Shown in pieces: positions 35,758 through 46,710 of a stretch of 64,000 bases of DNA. The notes under the pieces are model-generated. The model did no database searches. It saw only the letters and a list, made by a program, of their open reading frames with translations, and was not told where the DNA came from. Numbering within the stretch: the stretch's first letter is position 1; the number at the start of each line of letters is the position of its first letter. The position numbers and the translations under genes were made by a program. Source of the DNA: Vitis vinifera (taxonomy: Eukaryota; Streptophyta; Magnoliopsida; Vitales; Vitaceae); the NCBI RefSeq assembly GCF_030704535.1, contig NC_081820.1, positions 21,021,001 through 21,085,000 of the forward strand, given 5' to 3'.

Positions 35758-36245
35758 AAACTATAAGAAAATAGGCCAACCATGACGCTTTTTATGCGTT
35801 AAGAAAGACATTCAATGATACTTCTCCAAAAAGTCATCTTCTAGCTTGTCATAATGTTTTAGTATACAATGGTGCTTCCAAAAAATGCCATTGAAGAAAA
35901 CCTTGGCGCTTGAAAAAGCATCATTGTTAACTATGTTAGATTTTGTTAACACTTTTAGAGGTTTCATTGTTAACAATAACAAACCTTGACGCTTTTTAAA
36001 AGTGCCATCAGTTAGTGGTTTCAAGGGAGTGTTGATGCTTTTAAGAAGCATCATTGTTGAGTTGAGTATGCCTTGACACTTGGAAGGAAAATCATTGTCC
36101 AATTTTGGTATTTAAGGCTTAATCAAGGTCACCCTAAGTCAAAATGACTTTACCATTAAGTGCTTAGGATACTCTATCGAGACTTACAATCATTAATTGT
36201 CAAATGTTGAAATATGACGCTTTCTAATGAATAAAAGGGTTACAA
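35758..36245 (+). mobile_element. CACTA (En/Spm)-like terminal fragment
   Basis: The left end AAACTATAAGAAAAT resembles a decayed CACTA terminus (CACTAYAAGAAAA). It is followed by repeated subterminal motifs of the type GACGCTTTTTAAAA and AAGCATCATTGTT in both orientations (35787, 35902, 35989, 36030, 36045, 36214). Such arrays are typical of CACTA elements. No transposase and no matching right end were found. Confidence 0.5.
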
Positions 36246-38271
36246 TGACAAGCTACTTTGAGTTAAAAATGTCTGCTCCTATAGGGATTCATTCTAATGG
36301 ATGGATTAGATGCCCTAGAGTTCCCTTTCCTCAACCTAGATGACTACTAACAAATCATTGAAAGCATATTAAATTGAAACAATGAAGAACAAACCTAGGA
36401 ATTGAAGATTGAAACATTAAATTCAAATATGAAATTACATTAAACTAATAAAATGAAATGGTTCAATTGTCCACGTAATGAAAAAACAATTCAAAACTAG
36501 GAGCAAGTATAGAAATTTGAAATAAGAACAAATAAAATTAAGAACCTAAGATGAATCATGATTCCTTGGTCCAAATTCCCCAAGGTTGTTGGTTGATGCA
36601 ACAGATAAACCTCTTTTCAAGGGAGAGGATCTGAACCCCCTCAATGACTTCACTTCACATTTTTCTAGAATATCAAAATATATGATCAAAACCTTTTTTT
36701 TTTTTTTTTCTTTTAAACACCAAAACATATTATCATAATATATATTTGGAAAAAGTTCTGAAAAAGATCACCGACTACACATTTTTTATATTCCATTTTT
36801 GTTTGTTTTATGTTTTCGAAGTTAAAAAGAGGGAATATATGATATTAATTTACTCAATTTTTAATTTTTAAATTATTTTTAAAAATTAATAGAATTATTA
36901 TTAAATCTTACTTGATTCAAAATTCATTTACCTAATAGAAAATTTTGAAGAAGTTAACTAACTCCATTCAAAACTCATTTACCCATTGAGGGAGTTACAA
37001 TAAGTTGATATATTGTTCATAGGAAGTGGAGCAAAATGACATGTTAAAATAGTAAAATTGGGATATTTGTACCAAGAAGCGATACAAGAGGGATATAGTT
37101 ATTTCTAATACACTAATTTCTACTTTTCTGAATTAAAATTTATAGTTTTTAAAGAAAATTTAAGGTTATGTTTGGTTCTTGAAAAGTATTAAGCAAAGAA
37201 AACAATTTCTAAGAAAAATAATTTTCTTATATTTGATTTTATTATGTAAAATATGAAAGAAAATTAAATATATTAATAAAAATTAATTAAAAAATCATGT
37301 GTTTAAAATTTATTTAATCTTTGTATAGAAGGGTTGAAATAAGTTAAATAAAATTGAAGCAACATATAAAAAATAATTTATTAACTTTAATTTTATATTT
37401 TTTTCCTCCAATTTTTATTTATTTTTACTTTTCCTCTCTATTTTATTTCCTTGAATTTTTCCTTCAAAATTTTCAAAAACAACCTAAATAAAATAAAATA
37501 CATTTAAAGAGATTATAGAAAGAGTTTTAAGAAATTAAATATTAAATTAATAATTTAATTAAGGAAGCTCTTCAAATTCAAGTTAGAGGCGACCAACAGT
37601 CCACAGTCCTCACCAACCAATGGCTGCTCCTACCAACCAAATGTCAAGCTACCGACAGATGGCAGTTTCCTATCGGAATTATTTGCAAGATGAGATGCAG
37701 TACAGCATGCAAAACATGGAAGATTTACCTTCTTTTATTTTATTTTCCTTTTTCTTTTTTCATTTTCTGGACGTTAATCATATTACAAATAGTAACAATT
37801 TCTCCAAAATTTCCTTGTTTGTCACACTAGTCCAATCCCTCGTATGATCTTTTCTTTTTTCATAGCACAATCCTTCCCTCATCTTTCTAGCAGAAATGAG
37901 ACGAATTGTTATATTTTTATTTGTCTTCATTCAATTCTTGCTGGCCAAGGATGGAGTGCTCAATTATTGTATTTATTAAATCTTGGTTTGAGCTTGATAT
38001 GATTTTAAACAAAATTCAAATCAGTGCACAATTAATATATTGACTGATATAATTTAGAATATTTAGAGTACCTGGTCAAAAACAAGGGTTGTTGAGTCTA
38101 TTTCAAATTTTAAAACCTAACCTCGTTTTCATTCAACAATAGACGTAAGTGGATCGGATGCTTTCTTCTTCATATCATATATCATTGACTGCGATGCATC
38201 AATGGGTAGGTGAAAGATCGAACAGGGGAGAATGAAAGTAAAACCCCTTTCATTGATTTCATCGTTCTTTA
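36246..38271. other. Unclassified AT-rich region upstream of STS-4
   Basis: No recognised gene. A 75-codon frame at 37620-37847 starts MAAPTNQMSSYRQMAVSYRN; its first 36 or so codons look protein-like before turning into a hydrophobic, T-rich reading, so it may be a gene fragment. Poly-A/T tracts occur near 36692-36711. The right end grades into STS-4 upstream sequence. Confidence 0.4.
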
Positions 38272-38369
38272 TTGACTGCGAACCTCAATTATATCACGCA
38301 CTTTTGTTATCAGTTCACATCCGCCTACCATCAAGTGGATGAAGGTTGGTGAGACACAGCTTATAAATA
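38272..38369 (+). promoter_or_regulatory. STS-4 core promoter: W-box-like core and TATA box
   Basis: TATAAATA at 38362-38369 is 112 bp before the ATG, and TTGACT at 38272-38277 (in ATTGACTG) is 90 bp before the TATA box. The spacing between them is wider than in STS-1 and STS-3 because of extra sequence, including ATCACGCACTTTTG. Confidence 0.65.
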
Positions 38370-38473
38370 CCCAACTCTCACACCCACTTTTTGCAACCCA
38401 GCTCCAACCACTTAAAATTTAATTTCTCTTTTCTTCCTCAACTCAATTTTAAGCTTCGATTGGAGTAGCAGCA

Positions 38474-40009
38474 ATGGCTTCAGTTGAGGAAATTAGAAAC
38501 GCTCAACGTGCCAAGGGTCCGGCCACCATCCTAGCCATTGGCACAGCTACTCCCGACCACTGTGTCTACCAGTCTGATTATGCTGATTACTATTTCAAGG
38601 TCACTAAGAGCGAGCACATGACTGAGTTGAAGAAGAAGTTCAATCGCATATGTAAGTATATTCATGCATCAATTCTTATATACATAACACTTCTATACAT
38701 GTTAGAGTGTTTGCTATTAGGTGAGGCTCACCTCCAAGTGAATGAATGTTTCAAGCTTTCTAGAGTATATTTTAGATAAATTACTTCAGGAAACTTGAAA
38801 ATCATTTTACTTCAGTAACCAATATTCCTTTTATTTGATTGTTATGGCTTGAAGAGCTGTTCTTTGGATCATGTAGCATTGCTAGCTATAATTAAGAATA
38901 ACCTTTTATACTTTCTTCAACGTTAAATGCATGTTGATCATCTTGAACAATATACTATATGACTTGTCGATCGGTAAAACTAAGGTGTTCATGTTACTTC
39001 TTTTACAGGTGACAAATCAATGATCAAGAAGCGGTACATTCATTTGACCGAAGAAATGCTTGAGGAGCACCCAAACATTGGTGCTTATATGGCTCCGTCT
39101 CTCAACATACGCCAAGAGATTATCACTGCTGAGGTACCTAAACTTGGTAAGGAAGCAGCATTGAAGGCTCTTAAAGAATGGGGTCAACCAAAGTCTAAGA
39201 TCACCCATCTTGTATTTTGTACAACTTCCGGTGTAGAAATGCCCGGTGCGGATTACAAGCTTGCTAATCTCTTAGGCCTTGAAACATCCGTTAGAAGGGT
39301 GATGTTGTACCATCAAGGGTGCTATGCAGGTGGAACTGTCCTTCGAACCGCTAAGGATCTTGCAGAAAATAACGCAGGAGCACGAGTTCTTGTGGTGTGC
39401 TCTGAGATCACTGTTGTTACATTTCGTGGGCCTTCCGAAGATGCTTTGGACTCTTTAGTAGGTCAAGCCCTTTTTGGTGATGGGTCAGCAGCTGTGATTG
39501 TTGGATCAGATCCAAATGTCTCGATTGAAAGACCCCTCTTCCAGCTTGTTTCAGCAGCCCAAACGTTTATTCCTAATTCAGCAGGTGCTATTGCGGGTAA
39601 CTTACGTGAGGTGGGACTCACCTTTCACTTGTGGCCTAATGTGCCTACTTTGATTTCCGAGAACATAGAGAAATGCTTGAGTCAGGCTTTTGACCCACTT
39701 GGTATTAGCAATTGGAACTCGTTATTTTGGATTGCTCACCCTGGTGGCCCTGCAATTCTTGATGCAGTTGAAGCAAAACTCAATTTAGAGAAAAAGAAAC
39801 TTGAAGCAACAAGGCATGTGTTAAGTGAGTATGGTAACATGTCTAGTGCATGTGTGTTGTTTATTTTGGATGAGATGAGAAAGAAATCCCTAAAGGGGGA
39901 AAAAGCCACCACAGGTGAAGGATTGGATTGGGGAGTACTATTCGGTTTTGGGCCAGGCTTGACCATTGAGACCGTTGTGCTGCATAGCGTTCCTATGGTT
40001 ACAAATTGA
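38474..40009 (+). CDS. STS: Stilbene synthase, STS-4
   Basis: Exons 38474-38651 and 39009-40009 with a 357-bp intron give 392 aa. Active-site residues and the GFGPG loop are all present. Distinctive changes are R42K in exon 1, D229N (GSDPNVS), a KCLSQ...GISNWNS stretch in place of KCLTQ...GISDWNS, and a tail ending SVPMVTN. It is the last intact plus-strand gene; its 3' flank follows the plus-strand type for about 400 bp and then changes abruptly. Its coding sequence has drifted silently from STS-1 and STS-3, for example several third-position changes after codon 100. Confidence 0.96.
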
Positions 40010-40425
40010 GTGAAAAACGGTAAGAGAAATGATATAGCAGACATGTCTTATTGTATTACAGAGGAGGTGCTACGAAAGATATGTACATGTATCTTCAAAG
40101 TTAATAATAGTACTCCTAAATCTTTTATTCCTATCATAACATTGAGGGATTGTAGTTTAGTGATTGTTGGAGGGTGCAGTCACGTCAGGCAAGTGGATGA
40201 AACTGCAAGTGTTTGTCATTTTGTTATCGCAAAGTTTCCTGAAAAGTTGTATTTTTTTGTTCTCATAAATGCCATTGAAAAGAAAGAATGAATTAGATAT
40301 ACAGCACCAGTTCGAGTTTTACTTGTGTAAACTAAGAAAATTTCAACGTAACGTTTTTACTTTCATTAATTTGAATTTTGGTTAAACACAAATATGATAA
40401 AAAAATTGCTAATAATCCAAAGCGT
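40010..40425 (+). other. STS-4 3' flank
   Basis: Aligns with the other plus-strand flanks (ACATTGAGGGATTGTAGTTT about 130 bp after the stop). Homology stops near 40425, where unrelated sequence begins. The short frame at 40010-40291 overlaps conserved noncoding sequence and is not called as a gene. Confidence 0.6.
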
Positions 40426-40559
40426 CATTTCCCTAAGTATAAAGAATTAGTTGTAGTGTAATTTCCTGCTGAATCGGGTGTCAAAGCACAGGGAGATAAT
40501 CATCAAGGTGCAAGGGAGATAATCTCGTGGATGAATAGAATTTTTGGAGGTAAATTCTC

Positions 40560-41345
40560 TCCCAATTTTTTGAAAATGGGGTTGATGGATTTTGTTGAAA
40601 ATAGGCCAGCAATTGCAATGAGCTACAGCTGAAATTTAATCAAGAAGGCTTTTGCAAAATTATTGAGGCTTAGGGGATCCCTTGGGGCGTCTTTTTTTCC
40701 TTGAAATGATCCTCAATCAAGTTAACATAGCTGAGATTGCTGCCTGCTCTCCTCTAAGGAATCTGCAGCTCTAGGATATGCAATCTTTGAAATAGTACCA
40801 CAGGAGTAAGGGGTCAAACCCATAGGGGATGGATGAATTTAGAAATGTGGCATAGAGAATGGATGATGGAGATGGATGAAAACAAGTTCCAGTCCGGTAG
40901 GTAATGGAGGAAGTTGATGTACTTGAGGGACTCTCTCTGATTTGGCACTAGAAGGCCTTCCTTCTGCATCTAACAACAGACCATGTTCTTTCAACTCTTC
41001 TTCAATCTTTTTAAATCCAACCCTTATCTTGGGCAGATTCTTCTCCCTATCCTCAAGGCATTGAACTTTTCTTCATCGTCAGCAATGGGATGGTTCTTTG
41101 CTAGAAGGCATGCAGTCAGGAACCTTGGCATTTTCATAAGCCTAGATGAAGTTGTCTTCAATGAGAGCTGGAAGGTCTGCATATTCCCCTTTGAACATGA
41201 CATAATGCACTTCAAACCTCAAATGCCTCCTCTCCTGTTGATGCCCAGCTGGGAAGATATTGTAATAAATAGCATGGTCCAATAATTTCATCTGGGCAGG
41301 TGGCCAAATCCTTTTGGTCCTTCCGGCAGGAGAGTAATTTTAAAC
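40560..41345 (-). pseudogene. Possible antisense gene fragment, unrecognised
   Basis: Normal-composition sequence in otherwise AT-rich DNA. The minus strand reads as protein-like segments in shifting frames, for example GPCYLLQYLPSWASTGEEAF (about 41220-41280) and FKKIEEELKEHGLLLDAEGR (about 40950-41020), separated by stops and frameshifts. This looks like a decayed coding sequence, not a transposon. I do not recognise the family. It sits exactly where the STS-4 flank gives way to foreign sequence. Confidence 0.35.
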
Positions 41346-41419
41346 CGTACTTCTCAAGAGCTTTAAGACGTAAGGAAGCCAATTATTTGCCAGTCTGCAT
41401 GCTCACAATTACTGCTGCT

Positions 41420-41935
41420 ATGAAGTTATTGTTAGATAAATTTAATCAAGTATTATTTATCGACTGTTGGAGGACCTTCTTGGAGACGTTGAGTTAAATC
41501 ATTGTTTATTCTTGTGTATGTTATCCAAAGGAAATAAAACGAAAGAATGGATTTGAGTTTTGCTTATGGGTGAGTGTAAGAAAATTTTCAATATGTATAA
41601 AAGGTTGGTTATTGTTGAATTCTCCTTCTCATAAGTTTAACATATGTATAAAAATGTGTCCTAACACAAAATCTCTTAAGTGGATGAATTAATTTCATTA
41701 GAAGACGAAATGGACAATCGGCTTGCAGTTGGAGGTTGATGTTGAATTTGTCATTTTCCCCCTCCACTGATAAGATCATAAAAAAAACCCATGTGATTGA
41801 ACAAGTCTCCGCCACCATCTATGACTTCATCAGCCTACCAGCTGCAAGTGGATTGGAAGTTGGTGAAAGTGCATGAATCAATTACCCATTAAAAATTTGA
41901 GTTAAGATATTGCTTATTAAATGTAAACATCCTTA
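41420..41935 (+). other. Orphan STS 3' flank (no gene in front of it)
   Basis: 41440-41600 is the reverse complement of the sequence lying 50-200 bp downstream of the minus-strand STS copies (for example 46540-46640 and 48600-48710). 41620-41930 corresponds to their next block (reverse complement of 51000-51350 and 54480-54790). No STS coding precedes it; the sequence in front is the unrecognised fragment. It is best explained as the remnant of a lost plus-strand STS of the minus-gene type. Confidence 0.65.
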
Positions 41936-42179
41936 ACGTTTACATTGATTTACTTTGTTGAGTTGTGGGTTAGTGAAAAAAGTGATTTGAAAGTTGAGTT
42001 TGTGAAACTTAATGTTTTTAACTTGATGATTTAAATGGGATTTAAGTTATTCTTAAATTGTAAGTTGTAAATAGGGGTTTCCTCTTCATTTGTAAGTTGT
42101 AAGCACCTTTGTAAAAAATTAGTTCAAAGCTTTTTGAGAGGAATCTAGGGTTTTTAATTCAATCCATAAGGTAGAGAGT

Positions 42180-42512
42180 ATTTGATAAATAAATTTAATG
42201 ACTTCATATAATTTGTTAATTTAATTTAAGTAATTAAAAATTGATTAAATATGTTTAATAAAATAATTAAATATTACAACTTAAAGTTAAAAATAATTTT
42301 TTGTATTAAGTTAAAACGACTAACTTATTTTAAATTTCAAATCCCCTTTTGCTGATGTGGAGCCGATGACTCCACATCTCTAATTGATATTTCATGATAA
42401 ATACTTTATAGTTATTTTATGTGTTTATAAAATTTTGAATATGAATGTTTAACAAATAAATTTATTGCTTAAGGTTAATAAAAATAAAAATTAGTTACAA
42501 CTAATCAAAATG
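42180..42512. mobile_element. Left half of a MITE-like element
   Basis: Starts like the element at 29208 (GTATTTGATAAATAAATTTAATGA) and shares CTTAAAGTTAAAAATAATTTT further in. It is cut at 42512 by the copia LTR. The expected right half is not found after the 3' LTR. AT-rich traces of the same family also occur at 50740-50930 and 54180-54420. Confidence 0.4.
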
Positions 42513-42744
42513 TGTTGTAAATACAATGGTGAATGACCACATTGATGGTTATTTATGAACTCCATTTACTCATCTTTAAGATGAGTAATGAGAGTTCATA
42601 TTGTAAAGCCTATAAAAGGCTTCTTACACCCCATGTAAGATCCATCCTGAGCAAAAGAAAGATATTCTCTTCCTCTCATTCTCTTTCTCTCTTTCTTTCA
42701 TTCTCTCAACATTTCTCTTATTTGATTTCTTTCTCCTCTCTCTT

Positions 42745-42805
<61 letters not shown>

Positions 42806-42871
42806 TATTAAAGTAATACATAACTATCTCTACTTTTATTTGAGTCACATTTATTCTCATTTTACAATACA
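42513..42871 (+). repeat. 5' LTR of the truncated copia element
   Basis: TGTTGTAAATAC...ACAATACA, 359 bp. Its first 165 bp match 46166-46330 with few differences. It contains a CCTATAAAAGGC TATA-like box (about 42609) and a (CT)n/(TA)n microsatellite (about 42725-42806). The flanking 5 bp are AAATG; the partner copy is lost with the right end. Confidence 0.85.
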
Positions 42872-43017
42872 TTATCAGCACGAATTGCTCTGAAGGTAAA
42901 TTGATAGTCAGACCATCTTTTACTAAAATCATATCTGAGTCACCGGTCTTTTTATAAATAATATATGGGGACATATGTGGGCCTATCCATCCACCATGTG
43001 GACAATTCTGTTATTTT

Positions 43018-43539
43018 ATGATCTTAATAGATACTTATACTAGGTGGTCATATGTTTGTATCATTTTTACATGTAACGTTGCCTTTGCTAGACTCCTTGC
43101 ACAAATAATCAGATTACGAGCACAATTTCTAGATTATCCAATTAAGACAATATGTTTTGATAATGCTGGCGAATTTACTTCTCAAACATTCATTGACTAT
43201 TGCATGTCAGTAAGGATAAATATTGAGCATCTTGTTGCTCATACTCATACCCAAAATGGTTTAACAGAATCCTTCATCAAACGTCTCCAATTAATAGCTC
43301 GACCATTATTAATGAAAACCAAATTACCTACTTCCGCTTGGGGACATGCTATTATGCATGTTGCAGCTTTAGTCCGTATTCGACCTACAACTTACCATGA
43401 ATGCTCCCCTTCACAACTTGTGCTTGGAAAACAACCAAATATCTCTCACTTACGAATCTTTGGTTGTGTAGTATATGTACCAATTGCACTTACACAACGC
43501 ACTAAAATGGGTCCCAATGAAGACTTGGGATTTATGTAG
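43018..43539 (+). pseudogene. Copia integrase core fragment
   Basis: A 173-codon frame of the rve-type integrase core. Visible landmarks are LIDTYTRWSYV (first catalytic Asp region), FDNAGEFTSQ (second Asp) and NGLTESFIKRLQ (catalytic Glu region). The frame extends upstream without a Met (GDICGPIHPP just before 43018) and stops at 43539, where a frameshift leads on to the linker. The N-terminal zinc-binding part is absent. It is inactive as part of a truncated polyprotein. Confidence 0.8.
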
Positions 43540-43762
43540 GTTTTGATTCTCCATCTATCATAAGATATCTTGAACCTTTGACAGGCAATGTTTTTACAGC
43601 CCACTTTGTGGATTGTCATTTTAATGAGAGTGTTTCCCGTCATTAGAGAGAGAAAAGCCGATTCCTGAAGAACGACAAGAAATTAGTTGGAAGGCATTTA
43701 CTATCACCCATCTTGATTCTCGTACAAATCAATGTGAATTAGAAGTTCAAAGAATCATTCAT

Positions 43763-44422
43763 TTGCAAAATCTTGCAAATCAATTACCAGATGCATTCAT
43801 TGATACAAAGAAAGTGACAAAGTCACATATCCTAACTACAAATACTCCAACATGGATTGATGTTCATGTAGGACAGTTAACAAATGAATCTAAGATACGC
43901 CTGAAGTGTGACAGACCTGTCAGCTCAAAGGATGTAACTCCCCAGAAGAGGAGAACCCAAGAAAAACTTGACACTCTAGAAGAGGCCATCAAAATGTCTG
44001 ATCAATTTAAAATTAATAAATCTATAGTCCTAAAAGAGGCACAAATAATGCAGAAAGTCCCTGAAGAGGCGCATGTTGAACAAGAAGCCCCTAAAGAGGC
44101 GCATATTGAACAAGAAGCCCCTGAAGAGGCACATATTGAACATGAAGCCCCTGAAGAGGCACATATTGAACAAGAAGCCCCTGAAGAGCCACATATTGAA
44201 CGAGAAGCCCCTGAAGAGGCACAGATACCTGAAAATTGTGAGATCTCAATAAGTTATGTACACACAGGAGAAAAATGGGATCGAAATAACATTGTTATTA
44301 ACAATATTTTTGCTTTCCAAGTGGCCTTTGATATCATAAGAAATAATGAAGATACCGAACCACAAAATGTGGAAGAATGTTGGCATAGAAATGATTGTCC
44401 AAAATGGAAAGAAGCTATATAG
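43763..44422 (+). pseudogene. Copia linker with 10-aa repeats and start of RT
   Basis: An open frame between the integrase and reverse transcriptase domains. It contains about 5.5 copies of a 10-aa unit of the type PEEAHIEQEA (44060-44224, 30-bp period) in a charged, probably disordered linker. Its end (ECWHRNDCPKWKEAI) is the usual start of copia RT. It stops at TAG 44420-44422, after which the same frame continues into RT. Confidence 0.75.
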
Positions 44423-45148
44423 GCAGAGTTAAACTCATTAACAAAACGAGAAGTTTTTGGACCTGTAGTCCAAACACCTAAAGATGTAAAGCTTGTTGGG
44501 TACAAATGTGTATTTGCACAAAAGTGCAATGAGAATAATGGGATCATAAGATATAAAGCGCGATTAGTAGCACAAGGTTTCTCACAGAGACTTGATATTG
44601 ACTACGAGGAAACATATTCTCCTGTCATGGACGCAATGACATTTTGTTTCTTAATTAGTTTGGCAGTCTCAGAAGGACTGGATATGCATCTCATGGGTGT
44701 TATTACAACATATTTATACGAATCCATGGATAATGATGTATACATGAAAATCCCTGAAGGATTTAAATTGCTTGAAGCAAATAGTACAAAGCCTCGTAGC
44801 ATGTACTCAATCAAGTTACAATGATTCTTGTATGGATTAAAGCAATCTGGACGCATGTGGTACAATCACCTTAGTGAATACTTGCTAAAAGAAGGGTATG
44901 TGAATAACCCTATATGCCCATGCATCTTCATTAAGAAATTAGAAACCGGATTTGCAATTATTACAGTGTATGTTGATGACTTAAATCTTGTTGGAACTCC
45001 TGAAGAGCTCATTAGAACAACAAATTACTTGAAAAAGGAATTTGAGATGAAAGATCTTGGAAAAACAAAATTTTGTCTTGGCCTGCAGGTTGAGCATTTT
45101 CCAAATGGAGTTTTAGTACATCAATCAGCATACATTAAGAAAGTTTGA
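44423..45148 (+). pseudogene. Copia reverse transcriptase, broken by stops
   Basis: Frame continuous with the linker. RT landmarks are YKARLVAQGFSQ, DYEETYSPVMD, LYGLKQSGRMWY and the catalytic YVDD at 44969-44980, followed by FEMKDLGKTKFCLGL. In-frame stops occur at 44420-44422, 44822-44824 and at 45148. The YVDD box is intact but the protein cannot be made in one piece. Confidence 0.82.
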
Positions 45149-45297
45149 AACATTTTTATATGGATAAAGCACATCATTTAAGTTCTCCAATGGTTGTCCG
45201 ATCACTTGATGTGAAAAAGGACCCATTTCGTCCTTAAGAAAAAGATGAAGAGTTACTTGGTCCTGAAGTACCATATCTTAGTGCTATTGGTGCACTT

Positions 45298-45730
45298 ATG
45301 TATCTTGCCAATTGTACACGTCCAGACATTGCTTTTTTTTTTTCTGTCAATTTATTAGCAAGATACAGTTCCGCTCCAACTCGAAGACATTGGAATAGTG
45401 TCAAACATATATTGTGTTATCTTCGCGGAACTACTGATATGGGTTTATTTTACTCAAGGGAATCAAAGCAACAATTGCTTGGATATGTAGATGCAGGATA
45501 TCTTTCAGATCCACATAAAGGTAGGTCACAAACAGGGTATGTGTTTAATTGCAATGGTATTGCTATTTCATGGAGATCTGTCAAACAAACAATGGTGGCC
45601 ACATCATAAAACCATTCAAAAATACTGGCAATTCATGAAGCAAGTCGTGAATGTATATGGCTAAGATCTATGATCCAACATATTCGGGAATCATGTGGAC
45701 TCTTCTCTATCAAAGGTGACCCAACAATAT
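45298..45730 (+). pseudogene. Copia RNase H remnant
   Basis: In a different frame from RT. Landmarks are MYLANCTRPDIAF, HWNSVKHILCYLRGT and LLGYVDAGYLSDPHKGRSQTGY, typical of copia RNase H. The conserved D-A-D reads D-A-G in GYVDAGY, a degenerate active site. A stop at about 45607 is followed by a degraded C-terminal part. Confidence 0.75.
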
Positions 45731-45739
45731 TATTTGAAG

Positions 45740-46165
45740 ATGTATTAACTTCTTGAATGTTGAGGTTGGCAATGATTTTGTGAATAAATCTGCTAGATTA
45801 TCACTTGAGCGTATATGTTGCACATCAATTTCACCACTCTTCTCGAGTTCATGTGTATAAAAGAATTTTGGTGAAATGTGTTTAGTTTTATCTCCTTTAA
45901 TTTAACCCTCTATTATTTGTCAAGGATATCGACATGAGGAGGAGTATGCTTGTAAAAGAGTGTTAGTGTACTATACTTTTTTTTTCCTTCGTCCAGGTTT
46001 CGTCCTATTGGGTTTTACTTGCAAGGTTTTTAATGAGGCAGTCCTAACATACCAAGAAAAGAATATTGTACTCTTTTCCTTCACTAGGTTTTTCCTATAA
46101 GGTTTTTCACTAGCAAGGTTTTAATGAGACATATTCTTTTAATATGGTGGTCATCTAAGAGGGAG
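45740..46165 (+). other. Copia 3' untranslated region with polypurine tract
   Basis: Noncoding stretch between the RNase H remnant and the 3' LTR. It repeats the phrase TTTTAATGAG(G/A)CA within two related segments (about 46030 and 46120) and ends in the purine-rich AAGAGGGAG abutting the LTR at 46166. Confidence 0.55.
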
Positions 46166-46330
46166 TGTTGTAAATACAATGGTGAATGACCACATTGATG
46201 GTTATTTATGAACTCCATTTACTCATCTTTAAGATGAGTAATGGGAGTTCATATTGTGAAGCCTATAAAAGGCTTCTTACACCCCATGTAAGATCCATCC
46301 CGAGCAAAAGAAAGATATTTTCTTCCTCTA
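46166..46330 (+). repeat. 3' LTR of the copia element, truncated
   Basis: The first 165 bp of the LTR, starting TGTTGTAAATAC; it breaks off after CTTCCTCT. The sequence beyond (ATGTCTTAGTCTAATAAGACT) is STS 3'-flank DNA, matching ATGTCTTAATCTAATAGGACT near 51762. The missing 194 bp therefore reflect a rearrangement breakpoint. Confidence 0.85.
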
Positions 46331-46710
46331 TGTCTTAGTCTAATAAGACTTTCGAAAGTGGATTCTTAAACCTTAGGTAACATTTTTCTTGCAACATGTT
46401 CAGGTAATGGTGGTATCAAATCAGCAATCCTCCACTTTTAGCCCCTGAGTTGGATGAGATTGTATCCAAAAAAGAAAGGAAAACTCAGGCACGTTGGTTT
46501 TCAAGCCGAATTCAAAGTAGATCAGCATGAGAATATTTGTTGAAAATTTTCTTACATTCACCCATAAGCAAAACTCAAATCCATTCTTTCATTTTATTTT
46601 CTTTTGATAGCATACACAAGAATAAACAATGATTTAACTGACAATAACTTCATAGATGTATATTTTTCATATAGCGCATGCCCCACCAATCATACTTCCT
46701 ACCTTTTCAT
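46331..46710 (-). other. STS 3' flank of the minus-strand type
   Basis: Matches the region downstream of STS-5 (48440-48827), including AATCAGCA...CTTTTAGCCC and CCATTCTTTCATTTTATTT. It is the natural 3' flank of the STS fragment that follows. Confidence 0.7.

Larger units (their letters stand above)
42513..46330 (+). mobile_element. Truncated Ty1-copia retrotransposon
   Basis: The 5' LTR is 42513-42871 and the 3' LTR is cut to its first 165 bp (46166-46330). A polypurine tract (AAGAGGGAG) directly precedes the 3' LTR. TTATCAGCACGA directly follows the 5' LTR, where the primer-binding site should be. Internal order is integrase, linker, reverse transcriptase, RNase H, which is the copia order. 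Gag and protease are missing: integrase-type sequence follows the primer site almost at once. Stops and frame changes make it non-autonomous. It lies at the junction between the plus- and minus-strand gene sets. Confidence 0.88.

Noticed and set aside
42624-42974. Frame rich in Arg-Glu on the minus strand of the 5' LTR
   Set aside because: It is a translation of the (CT)n/(TA)n microsatellite.
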